Positions 43,548 through 54,431 are shown, numbered from the stretch's first letter. The stretch: 64,000 bases of DNA from Desulfatitalea tepidiphila (GCF_001293685.1 NZ_BCAG01000003.1:186001-250000); one strand, 5' to 3'. Notes: a model not told the origin generated them from the letters alone. Numbers and translations are program-made.

Positions 43548-46106
43548 TCATCCTTGGGGCCTTTTTCTCGGCCGGGCCCGATCCGAGGGCCGGGCGCTGA
43601 GCGGATCGTCGGGCCAGTGGTGCTTGGGATAGCGGCCCTTGAGCTCCTTTTTGACGGATGCATAGCTGCTGCGCCAGAAGCCGGCCAGATCCCGGGTAAT
43701 CTGTGCCGGCCGGCCGGCGGGCGAGAGCAGGTGCAGCTGCAAAGTCAGGCGGCCATCGGCGATGGCCGGGGTTTCAGCGGCGCCGAACATCTCCTGCAGC
43801 CGCACGGCCAGGACCGGCGGATCGCTGCCGTAATCGATGGGCCGGCGTCTGCCGCTGGGCACCACGATATGGGTGGGAGCCAGCGCGTCGAGGCTCTGTC
43901 GCTGTTGCCAGGTCAACCGGCTGCGCAGGACCGCCGAAAGGTCGAGACGTGCGAGGTCTTTGAGGTTTGTGATGCCATTCAGATAGGGTGCCAGCCAGTT
44001 TTCCAGGTCATCCGCCAATGCCGCGTCCGACAGATCGGGCCACGCATCTTCTGCGGTTTCCGTCTCGATACGGCGCAGCAGCTCTACGCGCGCCTGCCAT
44101 GTGCGCACAGCCGGAGTCCAGGGCAGCACACCGATGCCAAGTTTCCGGATGGCGGCGAGCATGGCGGCGGTCAGCGCCTGTGGATCGGGACGGGCCAGGG
44201 GTTCGCTCTGCAGGACCAGGGCGCCGAGCATCAGGCGGCGCCGGGCGATGAGGCCCTGGCGCTGGTCGTCCCAATCAATGGTTTCCCGCCATTGCAACCG
44301 ATCTTGAAATTGGGACATCAGCGTCTCCCGGTCATAGGCCGCCGCCAGGAAGATGCGTGCATCGCGGCGCTCGCCGTCCAACTCGGCGATCACCAGGAGA
44401 TCGTGACCCATGAGGGGGTCGGGCGGGTCGAAGTAGGCCCCGTGGCCGCTGGTCAGTTGATAGCGCCCCACGCCCTCGGCCCGCCGGGAGGCGATGCGGT
44501 CCGGATAGGCCCAGGCCAGCAGGCGGCCTGGATCACCCGGTGCGGTGGATCGGGTGATGATCCCCAGCCGCCGCTGCAACAGCGAGGCGACGCTTAACAC
44601 GCGCCCCATGGCCTTCCCATCCACATGGCCGTCGGACAGATGAAACGGCGTGCGGGTCTGAGCCGCGTGCAGGGCGTCCAGCCGTAGTCGCAAATCGGTG
44701 TCGCGCGCTGTTCCCGAAAAATGGAGCGGATCGCGTTCGCTCAACAGGGCGGCCACCCGGCAGGCCGCAATGCCCCAACCTGCGTCCCGGGCGCATAACA
44801 CCATGTGGGCCAGTCGCGGGTGCAGGGGCAGATCGGCCATGCGGCGGCCATGTTCAGTAATTTGTCCCTGTTCGTCGATCGCACCCAGATCGCCCAGCAG
44901 GGAGACGGCCTGGGCGTAGACGCCGGCCGGTGGGGGATCCAGCCAGCCCAGTGCATCAGGAGACGACACGCCCCACAGCGCCAGCTCCAGGGCCAGGTTG
45001 GTCAAGTCGACGTCCAATATTTCCGGACGGTTGTGTGATGAGAGGGCGGCGTGGGTGCTCTCGTTCCACAGGCGGTAGCAGATGCCCGGCCCGAGCCGTC
45101 CGGCCCTTCCGCGGCGCTGGTCGGCCGATGCCTGGGAGACCGGCAAGGTGACCAGCCGGGTCATGCCGCTCCGGGGATCGAAACGCGGCGCGCGCTGCAG
45201 GCCGCTGTCCACCACCACGCGGATCTGCTCGATGGTCAGGCTGGTTTCGGCGATGGCCGTGGCCAGCACGATCTTATTTCGACCAGCCGGCGCCGGCGTG
45301 ATGGCGGCGTCCTGCTCGGCGCGGGTCAGGTTGCCGAAAAGGGGCGCCACGTCCCATTGTTCGGGCAGGCCGGCATCGGCCAGCAGCCGGGCCACCCGCC
45401 GGATTTCCGGTGCGCCGGGTAGAAAGACAAGAATGTTGCCCTCGCAAGCCGCAACCGATCGAAGAATGGTGTCGGCCACGGCGCGTTCGATGGGCAGGGT
45501 CGGGCGCGGCGGCACATGGTGGGTCTCCACTGGAAACGCGCGGCCGTCGCAGCGGATCAGCGGGGCATTGCCGAGCAGGGTGGCCACAGGCGAGGGGTCC
45601 AGGGTGGCCGACATCACCAGCAGTCGCAGATGTTCATTGAACGCGGCCTGAACCTCGCGGCACAGGGCCAGGCCCAAATCGGCCTCCAGGCTGCGCTCAT
45701 GGAATTCGTCGAAGATCACCAGCCCCACGTCGGCCAGCCCCGGATCGGACTGCAGCCGTCGGATCAGCACCCCCTCGGTGACCACCTCGATACGGGTGCG
45801 CGGGCCGACCCGGCTCTCCATGCGGATGCGGTAGCCCACGGTTTCGCCCACCGCTTCGTTACGCAGGGCGGCCATGCGTTCGGCCGCGGCCCGGGCCGCC
45901 AGACGGCGAGGCGCCAACACCAGTATTCGGCGGCCGGCGAGCCATGGCGCGGGCAAAAGGGCCAGCGGAACGGCGGTGGTCTTGCCGGCCCCCGGCGGTG
46001 CCACGAGCACGGCCGACAAATGGTGCTGCAAGGTCGATTGGAGTTCTTCCAGAACTGCGGCGACCGGAAGGCGACGGAATAACGCTGGGGTCTGGTCACT
46101 GTGCAT
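43548..46106 (-). CDS. hrpB: ATP-dependent helicase HrpB
   Basis: 852 residues. Motifs: APPGAGKTT (Walker A), APRRLAARAAAERMA, IFDEFHERS (DEXH box), SATLD, FLPGAPEIRRV, and SQASADQRRGRAGRLGPG in the second lobe, followed by the winged-helix/HA2 region and the HrpB-specific C-terminus. This DExH family acts on RNA; its role in most bacteria is poorly defined. The start MHSDQTPALFRRLPV at 46106 fits the family, but no ribosome site precedes it; it overlaps a short ORF with a strong site, so coupling is possible. Confidence 0.93.
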   Translation of the reverse strand: MHSDQTPALFRRLPVAAVLEELQSTLQHHLSAVLVAPPGAGKTTAVPLALLPAPWLAGRRILVLAPRRLAARAAAERMAALRNEAVGETVGYRIRMESRVGPRTRIEVVTEGVLIRRLQSDPGLADVGLVIFDEFHERSLEADLGLALCREVQAAFNEHLRLLVMSATLDPSPVATLLGNAPLIRCDGRAFPVETHHVPPRPTLPIERAVADTILRSVAACEGNILVFLPGAPEIRRVARLLADAGLPEQWDVAPLFGNLTRAEQDAAITPAPAGRNKIVLATAIAETSLTIEQIRVVVDSGLQRAPRFDPRSGMTRLVTLPVSQASADQRRGRAGRLGPGICYRLWNESTHAALSSHNRPEILDVDLTNLALELALWGVSSPDALGWLDPPPAGVYAQAVSLLGDLGAIDEQGQITEHGRRMADLPLHPRLAHMVLCARDAGWGIAACRVAALLSERDPLHFSGTARDTDLRLRLDALHAAQTRTPFHLSDGHVDGKAMGRVLSVASLLQRRLGIITRSTAPGDPGRLLAWAYPDRIASRRAEGVGRYQLTSGHGAYFDPPDPLMGHDLLVIAELDGERRDARIFLAAAYDRETLMSQFQDRLQWRETIDWDDQRQGLIARRRLMLGALVLQSEPLARPDPQALTAAMLAAIRKLGIGVLPWTPAVRTWQARVELLRRIETETAEDAWPDLSDAALADDLENWLAPYLNGITNLKDLARLDLSAVLRSRLTWQQRQSLDALAPTHIVVPSGRRRPIDYGSDPPVLAVRLQEMFGAAETPAIADGRLTLQLHLLSPAGRPAQITRDLAGFWRSSYASVKKELKGRYPKHHWPDDPLSARPSDRARPRKRPQG

Positions 46107-46242
46107 GCCGAACACGATCGTACCCGAAGCGGTCCACTGTATCTGCTTCGTATTCAACGGCCCAGTCTTTGTAGGCGTCCATGAGTTCTTCATGGTTTTT
46201 GGCGGTATACACTTTATCGAGGGTCTGGTTTTGGGTGACCAT
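46096..46242 (-). pseudogene. 48-residue N-terminal remnant of a methyltransferase, overlapping the hrpB start
   Basis: ATG 46242 with an excellent AAAAGGAG site; TGA at 46098-46096. The peptide NHEELMDAYKDWAVEYEADT is clearly related to the N-terminus of the methyltransferase at 46399-47028 (SEDLAEAYRKWCALYDRDT), and both continue into a GY motif, but here the frame runs into hrpB and stops before any SAM-binding core. Most simply it is a truncated duplicate left at the junction with hrpB. It could still act as a leader for coupled translation of hrpB. Confidence 0.65.
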
Positions 46243-46398
46243 TGTTGGCTCCTTTTCGGGATGTTCTTGTAATTGGTGTTTTCACGGCTTGCGCCGCCGA
46301 CAACCTGCACCTCTTGCCGTCTCCCGGACTGAATTCGATGCGGTCAGAACTGCTCGAAGCCGATGAAGGTTTTGAATGGCGTTTTAATGCTATGTGCC

Positions 46399-47028
46399 TC
46401 AACCGGCGAGCACCTTGTATGTGCAGAATTTTGCGGTTACGTTTTCGTTGGTAAGGTAATCTTTCTCCCAAAGCTCCTGAAGCTCCCATTGTTCTTCAGC
46501 TTCCAGGTCCAACATCTTTTCGCGGTAATTGTAATCCTGGTAGGCACCGTCCCGGATGGTAAAACAGATGTACCCGCCCGGGCGGGTCACCCGGACCAGT
46601 TCCTCAAACGCATGCGGGCCCACATGGGCGTAGGTGAAAGTGCCTACACAGATGGTGGCATCATAACAATCGTCGGGAATGTTGAGTTTATCGTTCATAT
46701 CCGCCTGGATGAGCCGGTTGTAAACGCCCTTCTTCTCGGCTTCGCCAAGCATGTCCGGAGAATAATCCATGGCGTCGATATGATTGTAACCGAAGGAGCG
46801 CAGAAACTCGCCTACCAGTCCGGTGCCGCACCCGGCATCGAGAACCCGACAGCTTTTTGAATCCAGGTAGGCGTCGAGCATGGCCGCGGCCGTCTGAGGC
46901 CCTACGTATCCCATGACTTTAACGGTATCCCGGTCATAGAGCGCACACCATTTTCGATAGGCTTCGGCGAGATCTTCGGATGTTTCGGCTTCGTAGGTGG
47001 CTTCCCAGAGTTTTGGCGTCTGTCGCAT
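46399..47028 (-). CDS. Class I SAM-dependent methyltransferase (METTL27/WBSCR27-like)
   Basis: 209 residues. An N-terminal helix (SEDLAEAYRKWCALYDRDTV) precedes a Rossmann methyltransferase core: motif I VLDAGCGTGLVGEFL (about 70-84), acidic IDAMDYSPDML, and ATICVGTFTYAHVGPHAF. The closing part, VTRPGGYICFTIRD, is typical of small-molecule methyltransferases. ATG 47028 has AAGGAG upstream. It is the last full gene of a cluster with metK, a PfkB kinase, ahcY and a second methyltransferase, so a high flux of methylation is implied. Substrate unknown. Confidence 0.88.
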   Translation of the reverse strand: MRQTPKLWEATYEAETSEDLAEAYRKWCALYDRDTVKVMGYVGPQTAAAMLDAYLDSKSCRVLDAGCGTGLVGEFLRSFGYNHIDAMDYSPDMLGEAEKKGVYNRLIQADMNDKLNIPDDCYDATICVGTFTYAHVGPHAFEELVRVTRPGGYICFTIRDGAYQDYNYREKMLDLEAEEQWELQELWEKDYLTNENVTAKFCTYKVLAG

Positions 47029-47212
47029 ATCTTCTCCTTTCGGCCGGCGGTTTGTTTTCAGCTGTCATCGGCCATCCTTGATGCCCCCTGCGTTTTAAGG
47101 ATTTTGATACTCCATGCCGCCGGGGCCATTTTATGCATCACCGCCTCTAAAGGGCACATTAACGTCGGCACCCTCTGGGCCGACGGGCAGGGGGCGGCAT
47201 CCGCATTGAATG

Positions 47213-48649
47213 CTAATATCGGTAATGTTCGGACTTGAACGGACCGTTCACCGGAACGCCGATGTATTCGGCCTGTTCGTCGCTCAGCCGGGCCAGGGTC
47301 GCTCCCAGCTTGCATAGATGCAGGCGGGCCACCTCCTCGTCCAGTTCCTTGGGCAACCGGTAAACACTTGGCTGGCGTTGATTTTGCCACAGTTCGATCT
47401 GGGCCAGGGTCTGGTTGGTGAAGGAGTTGGACATCACGAAACTGGGATGCCCGGTGGCGCAGCCCAGGTTGACCAATCGGCCTTCCGCCAGCAGATAGAT
47501 GCAGTGCCCGTCAGGAAACCGGTAGCGGTCCACCTGCGGTTTGATATTGAGTCTTTCCACACCGTCCATTCCATTGAGGGCATCGACCTGGATCTCGTTG
47601 TCGAAGTGACCGATGTTACAGACGATGGCCTGATCCTTCATTCGCGCCATGTGGTCTGCCGTAATCACGTCCCGATTGCCGGTGGTCGTGACGTAAATGT
47701 CGCCGACCGCCAGGGCCTGCTCCATGGTCATGACGTCGAACCCGGCCATCAGGGCCTGCAAGGCGCAGATGGGGTCGATCTCCGTGACCACCACTTTGGC
47801 CTTGTGCGCGGCCAACGCCTGGGCCGAGCCTTTTCCCACATCGCCATACCCGCACACCACGGCGGTTTTGCCGGCGATCATGACATCGGTTGCCCGTTTG
47901 ATCCCGTCGACCAGGGATTCACGACAGCCGTAGATGTTATCGAACTTGCTCTTGGTGACCGAATCATTGACATTGATGGCTGGGGTCAGCAGTTCGCCCT
48001 TTCGGGCCATCTGATAGAGACGATGAACGCCTGTGGTGGTTTCCTCGGACACGCCGCGCCAATCCGCGACTACTTTGTGCCAGAAATCCGGTGACGTCTT
48101 GAGTGTCTGCTTCAGGACATCGTTGATGATGCGCAGTTCCTTGTTGTCGGTGAGTACATCGAGCATGGACGGGTCTTCCTCGGCCTGGTAGCCCCGGTGG
48201 ATCATCAGGGTGGCGTCGCCACCGTCATCGACCACCAGGTTGGGGCCCGCGCCGTCTGGCCAGGTCAGTGCTTGCTTGGTACACCACCAGTACTCCTCCA
48301 GGGTTTCGCCTTTCCAGGCGAACACCGGGACGCCGGCTTCGGCGACCGCCGCGGCGGCATGGTCCTGCGTGGAAAAGATGTTGCAGGACGCCCAGCGGAC
48401 ATCCCCGCCCAGTTCACGCAAGGTTTCGATCAACACGGCGGTCTGAACGGTCATGTGCAGGCTGCCGCTGATGCGGGCGCCGGCCAAGGGTTTGTCGGGC
48501 CCGTATTTTTCGCGCGTCGCCATCAAACCGGGCATCTCGTGCTCGGCGATTTCTATCTCACGTCGGCCCCAGCCGGCTAGTTCGATGTCCTTGACTTTGT
48601 ATTCCCGTGATTCAATGCTGCTCAACTTTTTGGCAGTAGCCTCACCCAT
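47213..48649 (-). CDS. ahcY: S-adenosylhomocysteine hydrolase
   Basis: 478 residues. Catalytic and NAD-binding landmarks: [45 protein letters not shown], the nucleotide site [16 protein letters not shown], and [10 protein letters not shown]. The C-terminus ends KSEHYRY, as in the whole family. It splits SAH to adenosine and homocysteine, removing the product inhibitor of methyltransferases. It starts 10 bases after the PfkB kinase gene and has AAGGAAACC upstream of ATG 48649. Confidence 0.97.
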   Translation of the reverse strand: MGEATAKKLSSIESREYKVKDIELAGWGRREIEIAEHEMPGLMATREKYGPDKPLAGARISGSLHMTVQTAVLIETLRELGGDVRWASCNIFSTQDHAAAAVAEAGVPVFAWKGETLEEYWWCTKQALTWPDGAGPNLVVDDGGDATLMIHRGYQAEEDPSMLDVLTDNKELRIINDVLKQTLKTSPDFWHKVVADWRGVSEETTTGVHRLYQMARKGELLTPAINVNDSVTKSKFDNIYGCRESLVDGIKRATDVMIAGKTAVVCGYGDVGKGSAQALAAHKAKVVVTEIDPICALQALMAGFDVMTMEQALAVGDIYVTTTGNRDVITADHMARMKDQAIVCNIGHFDNEIQVDALNGMDGVERLNIKPQVDRYRFPDGHCIYLLAEGRLVNLGCATGHPSFVMSNSFTNQTLAQIELWQNQRQPSVYRLPKELDEEVARLHLCKLGATLARLSDEQAEYIGVPVNGPFKSEHYRY

Positions 48650-48658
48650 ATGGTTTCC

Positions 48659-49653
48659 TTACCTTTCTTGGAGATAGTGTTTGAAATAGTCGGCGGCAGC
48701 GAGCCAGTCCCGCTCCGGCAGCTCGGCGCCCATATGGCGCACGGCCTGAGCGCCTAAAACGGCGCCCAAATGTCCGCAGACGTCCGGCCGGCAGCCGTTC
48801 AAGAGGCCGTATAAAAACCCGGCCGCCCAAAAATCACCGGCGCCCGTGGTATCTTTGACGCCATCGACTTCGATGGCCGGTACATCGATGGTTTTGCCGT
48901 TGGCTGCGACCAGGGCGCCCTGCGCCCCCTGCTTGACAACGGCCGTCGCGCAATGTCTGGACAGGGCTTCGAGTCCGGCCCGGGGGGCGCGACTCCCGCA
49001 AAAGGCCTCGGCTTCGTCCTCGTTGGCCATGACCACATCCACGTAGCGAGCCAGCAGCTCGGGAAGGATGTCGGCCGCCCCGGTGACCACTTCGAAAGAA
49101 CCCAGATCGAGGCTGACCGTGCACCCGGCCGCCTTGGCCGTCTTCAGAACGGACAGGGACAGATCGCGATTAAAGAGCAGATAGCCCTCCACGTGGGCAT
49201 GACGGCAATTGTGAAAATCGGCGGCGGATACCTCCTCCTGAGAAAAAGCGGCGGCCGCGCCCAGATCCGTACGCATGGTGCGTTGCGAATCGGGCGTGAC
49301 CAGGCTTAGGCAGCGAGCCGTCGCTGTTTTTTCGCACGTTTTCAGGCGCGAGCCGTCGCCGCCGATTTTCTCGAAAGCGCTGCGATAGTAGAGCCCTTCG
49401 GCGTCGTTGCCCAGCTTACCTATCAACACCGTGGGCACTTCGAGGCGCGCCAGTGCGAATATGGTATTGGCGGCCGAACCGCCGGGCGCCATCACCTGTT
49501 CGCCGGGAACCCTGCGCAGAAAGTCCTCCATGGTTGCGGTGTCCACCAGCGCCATGCCGCCTTTGCCTCCGTCGACCCCGGCCAGGAAGGCATCCTCGAC
49601 CAGGGCCAGCCTGTCGACAATGGGCGACCCGACACCAATTACGCCAGCCGCGC

Positions 49654-49657
<4 letters not shown>
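48659..49657 (-). CDS. PfkB-family nucleoside kinase, probable adenosine kinase
   Basis: 332 residues of the ribokinase fold: PGGSAANTIFALARL (substrate lid region), the C-terminal signature DTTGAGDFWAAGFLYGLL with catalytic Asp, and GSFEVVTGAADILPELL in between. Between metK and ahcY, the natural assignment is phosphorylation of the adenosine released by AhcY, closing the SAM cycle; that substrate is inferred from context. Its ATG overlaps the metK TGA (ATGA at 49657-49654), so the two are coupled. Confidence 0.88.
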
Positions 49658-50859
<1,202 letters not shown>

Positions 50860-50933
50860 AATAAAACTCTCCTTAATGAATAGATCTTTAGGGCTTCTCT
50901 ATCGATATCAGCTTCTACGCCTCGATCTTCGTT

Positions 50934-51692
50934 CTAATTGGTCTTTATCTTCCGCGAATTTCCATTCTTCCGTCCAACGATAACATGATAGTGCAGCGGT
51001 TCGCCGGCCAGAGAAAATCTGTGCCGGTAACGACGCGATTCCAGCAACTCAAAACCATCCTCCATGAGTATTTCGATGGTTTGACTGAACCCGCTTTGGT
51101 CCGTATCGCTAAGGAAGCGGTCCTTGATGTTGAAGGCCACCCATGCCCCATCGGGCATCAGGTTGCAGGCATTGGCAAACGCCTGGGCGCCGATGTCCCC
51201 AAAACCCAGAGCGGCGACGGTGACCAGCGTATTGAAATTCCATTGCGTGAGATTCTTATGGCTTATTTCGGAGAGATTCGCCAGATCCATGACGTAGTAC
51301 TCATCATAGATATCCGGCCGGTCCCTCATGGCCGCCGCGCGCGCCTCGGGGATAATGTCCAGGCCGACCAGCTTGCGGCAATTCAATTCCCGGCTTAAAC
51401 GCTCGCCGACCTGTCCATTGCCCGCCCCGAAGTCAAGTACCCGAAGGGGGTTGCGGTTTTCCCCCCATCGGTGGATCTGCTGCTTGAGCGCTTCGCAGAC
51501 CACCTGCGGCGACCGGCACTGCAGATCCTGGTAGAATTGATCGTAAAAGCCGGGGATTTCATAAAATCGGCCATAATCGTGCAGCCGGACCCGCTCGGCT
51601 TTGCCATCGATCACGATTTCAATCCACTCTTCGTTTTGGTCCAGTTTGCGACACTCTTCCGGTATGACCACCTCTACCTTGCATTCCATCAT
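50934..51692 (-). CDS. SAM-dependent methyltransferase with an N-terminal beta extension
   Basis: 252 residues (or 251 from the second of two adjacent ATGs). An N-terminal region (about 1-75) contains a beta-rich acidic segment (VEVVIPEECRKLDQNEEW) and DGKAERVRLHDYGRFYEIPG, not part of the usual methyltransferase core. The core follows: motif I VLDFGAGNGQVGERL (about 98-112), LVGLDIIPEARAAAM, and GAWVAFNIKDRFL. AAGGAG precedes the start. It is the first gene of the SAM-cycle cluster and is controlled by a -24/-12 promoter about 295 bases upstream. The N-terminal extension may recognise the substrate; it is unknown. Confidence 0.85.
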   Translation of the reverse strand: MMECKVEVVIPEECRKLDQNEEWIEIVIDGKAERVRLHDYGRFYEIPGFYDQFYQDLQCRSPQVVCEALKQQIHRWGENRNPLRVLDFGAGNGQVGERLSRELNCRKLVGLDIIPEARAAAMRDRPDIYDEYYVMDLANLSEISHKNLTQWNFNTLVTVAALGFGDIGAQAFANACNLMPDGAWVAFNIKDRFLSDTDQSGFSQTIEILMEDGFELLESRRYRHRFSLAGEPLHYHVIVGRKNGNSRKIKTN

Positions 51693-51986
51693 GCGTTCTC
51701 CTTGTTCGCATCGTATAGCGTTTCAACCCGACCATTTCGAACCGGCAGGCAGGATCCACTGCTTCAAATCCGTCGCGGGCAAGGCAATCGACCGTTCCGA
51801 ATCTACAAAAATGCTTCGTATTTTCTTGAATCCGGCGTCGCTGTGCGACCCGGCCGATTCATGAACGAAAGCACAGCGCGCCCGAAAAGGCACGGAGCGA
51901 CCTGCATTCTCCATCCCTTTTTGCCGCTTGTGCTACCTGATTTACTTTACGGTGAGGAGCTCTCTCTTTCATCCGGACCAAGCAAA

Positions 51987-52002
51987 AGCAATGGGTATGC
52001 CA
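51987..52002 (-). promoter_or_regulatory. Sigma-54 (-24/-12) promoter of the SAM-cycle cluster
   Basis: The minus strand reads TGGCAT-ACCCA-TTGCT, differing from consensus TGGCAC-N5-TTGCW at a single base, with exact spacing. It points toward the methyltransferase/metK/kinase/ahcY genes. A sigma-54 activator gene lies divergently just upstream. Confidence 0.75.
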
Positions 52003-52111
52003 TAATGTGCAGCCATATTCGATCACATTGAATTAACAATGAAAAGGAGTGTGGCCCGGCAGGGAGAGGGTCCTGATCGTTGGCCGGAGAGACACCAGGC
52101 AGCTGAAATAG

Positions 52112-52128
52112 TGTCTAAAATTTAGACA
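52112..52128. promoter_or_regulatory. Perfect palindrome, candidate enhancer site of the adjacent activator
   Basis: TGTCTAAAATTTAGACA is a perfect 17-base palindrome, 110 bases upstream of the -24 element at 51987-52002 and between the divergent promoters. A related half-site (CAAAATTTGTACA) lies near 52288-52300. This is the usual position for sigma-54 activator binding. Confidence 0.55.
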
Positions 52129-52373
52129 TACCAAGCCAAATCTCGTCACAATGTGTTCAAAAATGCCGGGCACGGTACCTGTTCCAGGCATGACGGAACG
52201 AGGAATTCGCTTTGCCGTCGCGCAAGCAGGAGAGCATGATCCCGGGAGACGCGCCGGGCGGTTATTGGACGAGGCGATGATCGCGTTCAAAATTTGTACA
52301 TTCATGCCTTGCAATTGTCGGGAACGATGATAAGGTGGCCACCTTTCCGGTTGACCTTATGCGGAGATCGAAT

Positions 52374-53792
52374 ATGCCTGAGGACACTTCAAAAAGCCCC
52401 CAAAGCGCGAAGCCGACGGTGCGGATCATCTGTCTCGACAGCCAGAGAGACCTTTGCCGGCAGACCAAGGCCATCTTCGGGGCAGACGACAATGTGGTCG
52501 TCTCATTCGAGAAAAGTTTCGAGAAAGTGCTCGATCTGGTCGAACACGAGGTATGCGATGTCATGCTGGCCACCAGCACCTTGGTCCGCGACGGGCGCAT
52601 GGACTGGCTGGAATATGTGGAGATGCTGACCGCTAAAAGCCCCTGGACACAGGTTATCTTCCTGATCAAGCCGCGCGAATTGGTGTTGGCGTCCAAGGCC
52701 CTGAAGGCCGGATCTTACCATTATGCCAAACTGCCTGTCAGCGACGAAGAGCTCAAGCTGCTCGTCGAAGCCGCCCTAGAAAGTCGACCCAGTGTGGATC
52801 CCAACTCGCAGGCCATTCGGCAAAACCGCAAGACGCGCTTCGAGGACATGGTCGGGGTTTCGGCGAACATGAAAAACGTCTATCGAATGATTCGGCAGGC
52901 GGCCGCTACGGACATTCCGGTATTGCTGACCGGAGAGACCGGCGTCGGGAAGGATCTGGCGGCCCGAGCCATCCACCAACTCAGTGCCCGGGTCGACAAA
53001 CCGTTTCAGGTCGTGCACCTCGGGGCCCTGCCTCCGGATCTGGCCGCGAACGAACTCTTCGGCCATGCCAAGGGGGCCTTTACCGGAGCCGGTGAAGCGC
53101 GGGCGGGCGCCTTCGAACGGGCCCACGGGGGCACGGTTTTCATGGACGAGATTGCGACGATTGACGATCGGGTTCAGATCAGTCTGCTGAGGTTGATCGA
53201 AAGCAAAAGGTTTCACCGCATCGGCGGCAGTCGGACCATCGACGCCGATGTCCGGTTAATCGCGGCCACCAATGAGCCGCTCGAAGATGCCGTTGAGGGC
53301 GGGCGGTTCAGAGAAGACCTTTACTACCGACTGGAAGTATTCCAAATCCCCATACCGCCTCTTCGCGACCGCCCCGGCGACATTCCGTTGCTGATACAGG
53401 ATTTTCTCCAACGCTACAACCGGGATTATGACAAGCGGATCATCGGTCTTTCGCCCGAAACCATGTCGATATTGAATGCCTACGAATGGCCGGGCAATGT
53501 CCGCGAGTTAAAAAATGTCATCCACCGCGCGGTGGTGGTTTGTACGGGCGAAGTCATCACGCCCCAACATCTGTCCAAAAGAATCAGACCCGGTGACGGC
53601 TCCCGGCGGAATATCATTTTGCCCGTGGGGACCTCCTTCGAAGAAGCCGAGCGGAAACTGCTGGAAAAAACGCTGCAGGCCACCGGAAACAGCCGCCGCT
53701 ACGCCGCGGCCATTCTGGGGGTCAGCCGGGGCACCCTGTACAACAAAATCAAAAAATACGGTGTGGCAAAAATACATAAACAGGAAAAATAG
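52374..53792 (+). CDS. Sigma-54-dependent activator with a degenerate receiver domain
   Basis: About 472 residues from ATG 52374 (GGAG at 52363-52366). A receiver-like domain (about 15-135; VRIICLDSQRDL, LKAGSYHYAKLP) lacks the phosphoacceptor: CDVMLATSTL stands where an Asp is expected. The AAA+ domain (about 155-385) has Walker A GETGVGKD, an intact GAFTGA loop and DEIATI (Walker B). The C-terminal Fis HTH reads RRYAAAILGVSRGTLYNKI. It is likely to activate the divergent SAM-cycle promoter, controlled by something other than Asp phosphorylation (inference). The final basic KIHKQEK tail is ordinary. Confidence 0.92.
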   Translation: MPEDTSKSPQSAKPTVRIICLDSQRDLCRQTKAIFGADDNVVVSFEKSFEKVLDLVEHEVCDVMLATSTLVRDGRMDWLEYVEMLTAKSPWTQVIFLIKPRELVLASKALKAGSYHYAKLPVSDEELKLLVEAALESRPSVDPNSQAIRQNRKTRFEDMVGVSANMKNVYRMIRQAAATDIPVLLTGETGVGKDLAARAIHQLSARVDKPFQVVHLGALPPDLAANELFGHAKGAFTGAGEARAGAFERAHGGTVFMDEIATIDDRVQISLLRLIESKRFHRIGGSRTIDADVRLIAATNEPLEDAVEGGRFREDLYYRLEVFQIPIPPLRDRPGDIPLLIQDFLQRYNRDYDKRIIGLSPETMSILNAYEWPGNVRELKNVIHRAVVVCTGEVITPQHLSKRIRPGDGSRRNIILPVGTSFEEAERKLLEKTLQATGNSRRYAAAILGVSRGTLYNKIKKYGVAKIHKQEK

Positions 53793-54191
53793 AATATTTA
53801 CCTTTTGTTTAAAGATCAGACACTTGAAAGGTCCATTTCGCCGATAGCCAAAACCCTTTGCGATTAATCGCTTCCGTTGCATATAATCTCCAATCCACTC
53901 AGATAATAGAAAACTGCTGCGATGCCGGAAGTGTTTCAAACGACATGTGCTGGTATTGTACAATCAAATAACCTTTTCACATCAATGACTTATATTTATA
54001 ATATGAAATATTTCGACAAAACAGAGGGATACGGCATTAATCTTTTCGCATTCTCATCCAAGGACCCGGGATGATTATATGGCGGCCCTGGAAGAAGCGA
54101 GCGTAAGACGGAATATTGACCGTTTTCCAGGTTTTTAGCTGAACTCGTTCAAAAAGGCACAAAGCACTGATGGTTCGAGGTATCGTGACAC

Positions 54192-54222
54192 AAAAAAACC
54201 TGCACCGTCGCAACGGTGCAGG
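54192..54222 (-). terminator. Rho-independent terminator (minus strand)
   Basis: Perfect ten-base stem (CCTGCACCGT with ACGGTGCAGG, loop of four), followed on the minus strand by seven T (A-run at 54192-54198). Confidence 0.85.
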
Positions 54223-54283
54223 AATTGATAGGATTTTGATGGCGGGCCAACCTATTGGGCATTTACATGAACTGGCTTTAGGC

Positions 54284-54317
54284 AAAAAAAGAGGGCTTGG
54301 ATTTTTCGTCCAAGCCC
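54284..54317 (-). terminator. Rho-independent terminator, probably the displaced terminator of tRNA-fMet
   Basis: Nine-base perfect stem (GGGCTTGGA with TCCAAGCCC) followed on the minus strand by CT and seven T (A-run 54284-54290). It starts 12 bases beyond the tRNA-end repeat at 54329-54342, exactly where a tRNA terminator would lie if the element were absent. Confidence 0.8.
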
Positions 54318-54328
54318 TTGATTTTCCT

Positions 54329-54342
54329 TTGGTAGCGGGGAC
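54329..54342. repeat. Distal attachment site: copy of the tRNA-fMet 3' end
   Basis: TTGGTAGCGGGGAC is identical to 57619-57632, the end of the tRNA-fMet gene (CCA, acceptor strand and start of the T-arm). The following three bases match in two of three positions. It marks the far end of the integrated element. Confidence 0.75.
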
Positions 54343-54431
54343 TGGCAACCAACTGTATCGACCTCTTGTGGTTGCCTGTAACATAACCGCCTCAATTCCT
54401 TTCAGAAAAACCATTTCTAAGGGGGGGCAAC

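Larger units (their letters stand above)
51693..52373. other. Regulatory region between the SAM-cycle cluster and its divergent sigma-54 activator
   Basis: About 680 bases. The part transcribed from the minus-strand sigma-54 promoter to the first methyltransferase would form an untranslated leader of roughly 280 bases. A 63-codon minus frame (51914-51723) lies in it but shows no recognisable family. Palindromic and half-site elements lie at 52112-52128 and near 52285-52303. No known SAM or SAH riboswitch was recognised by eye. Confidence 0.5.
53793..54328. other. AT-rich intergenic stretch with two minus-strand terminators
   Basis: About 540 bases with no convincing gene; composition shifts to AT-rich near 53860. 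The right half contains two hairpin terminators oriented on the minus strand, interpreted as the original terminators of the tRNA-fMet transcript before an element inserted between them and the tRNA. Confidence 0.6.

Noticed and set aside
46096-46098. UGA at the end of the methyltransferase scrap as another selenocysteine
   Set aside because: Reading through gives no methyltransferase similarity; the downstream sequence is hrpB in another frame.
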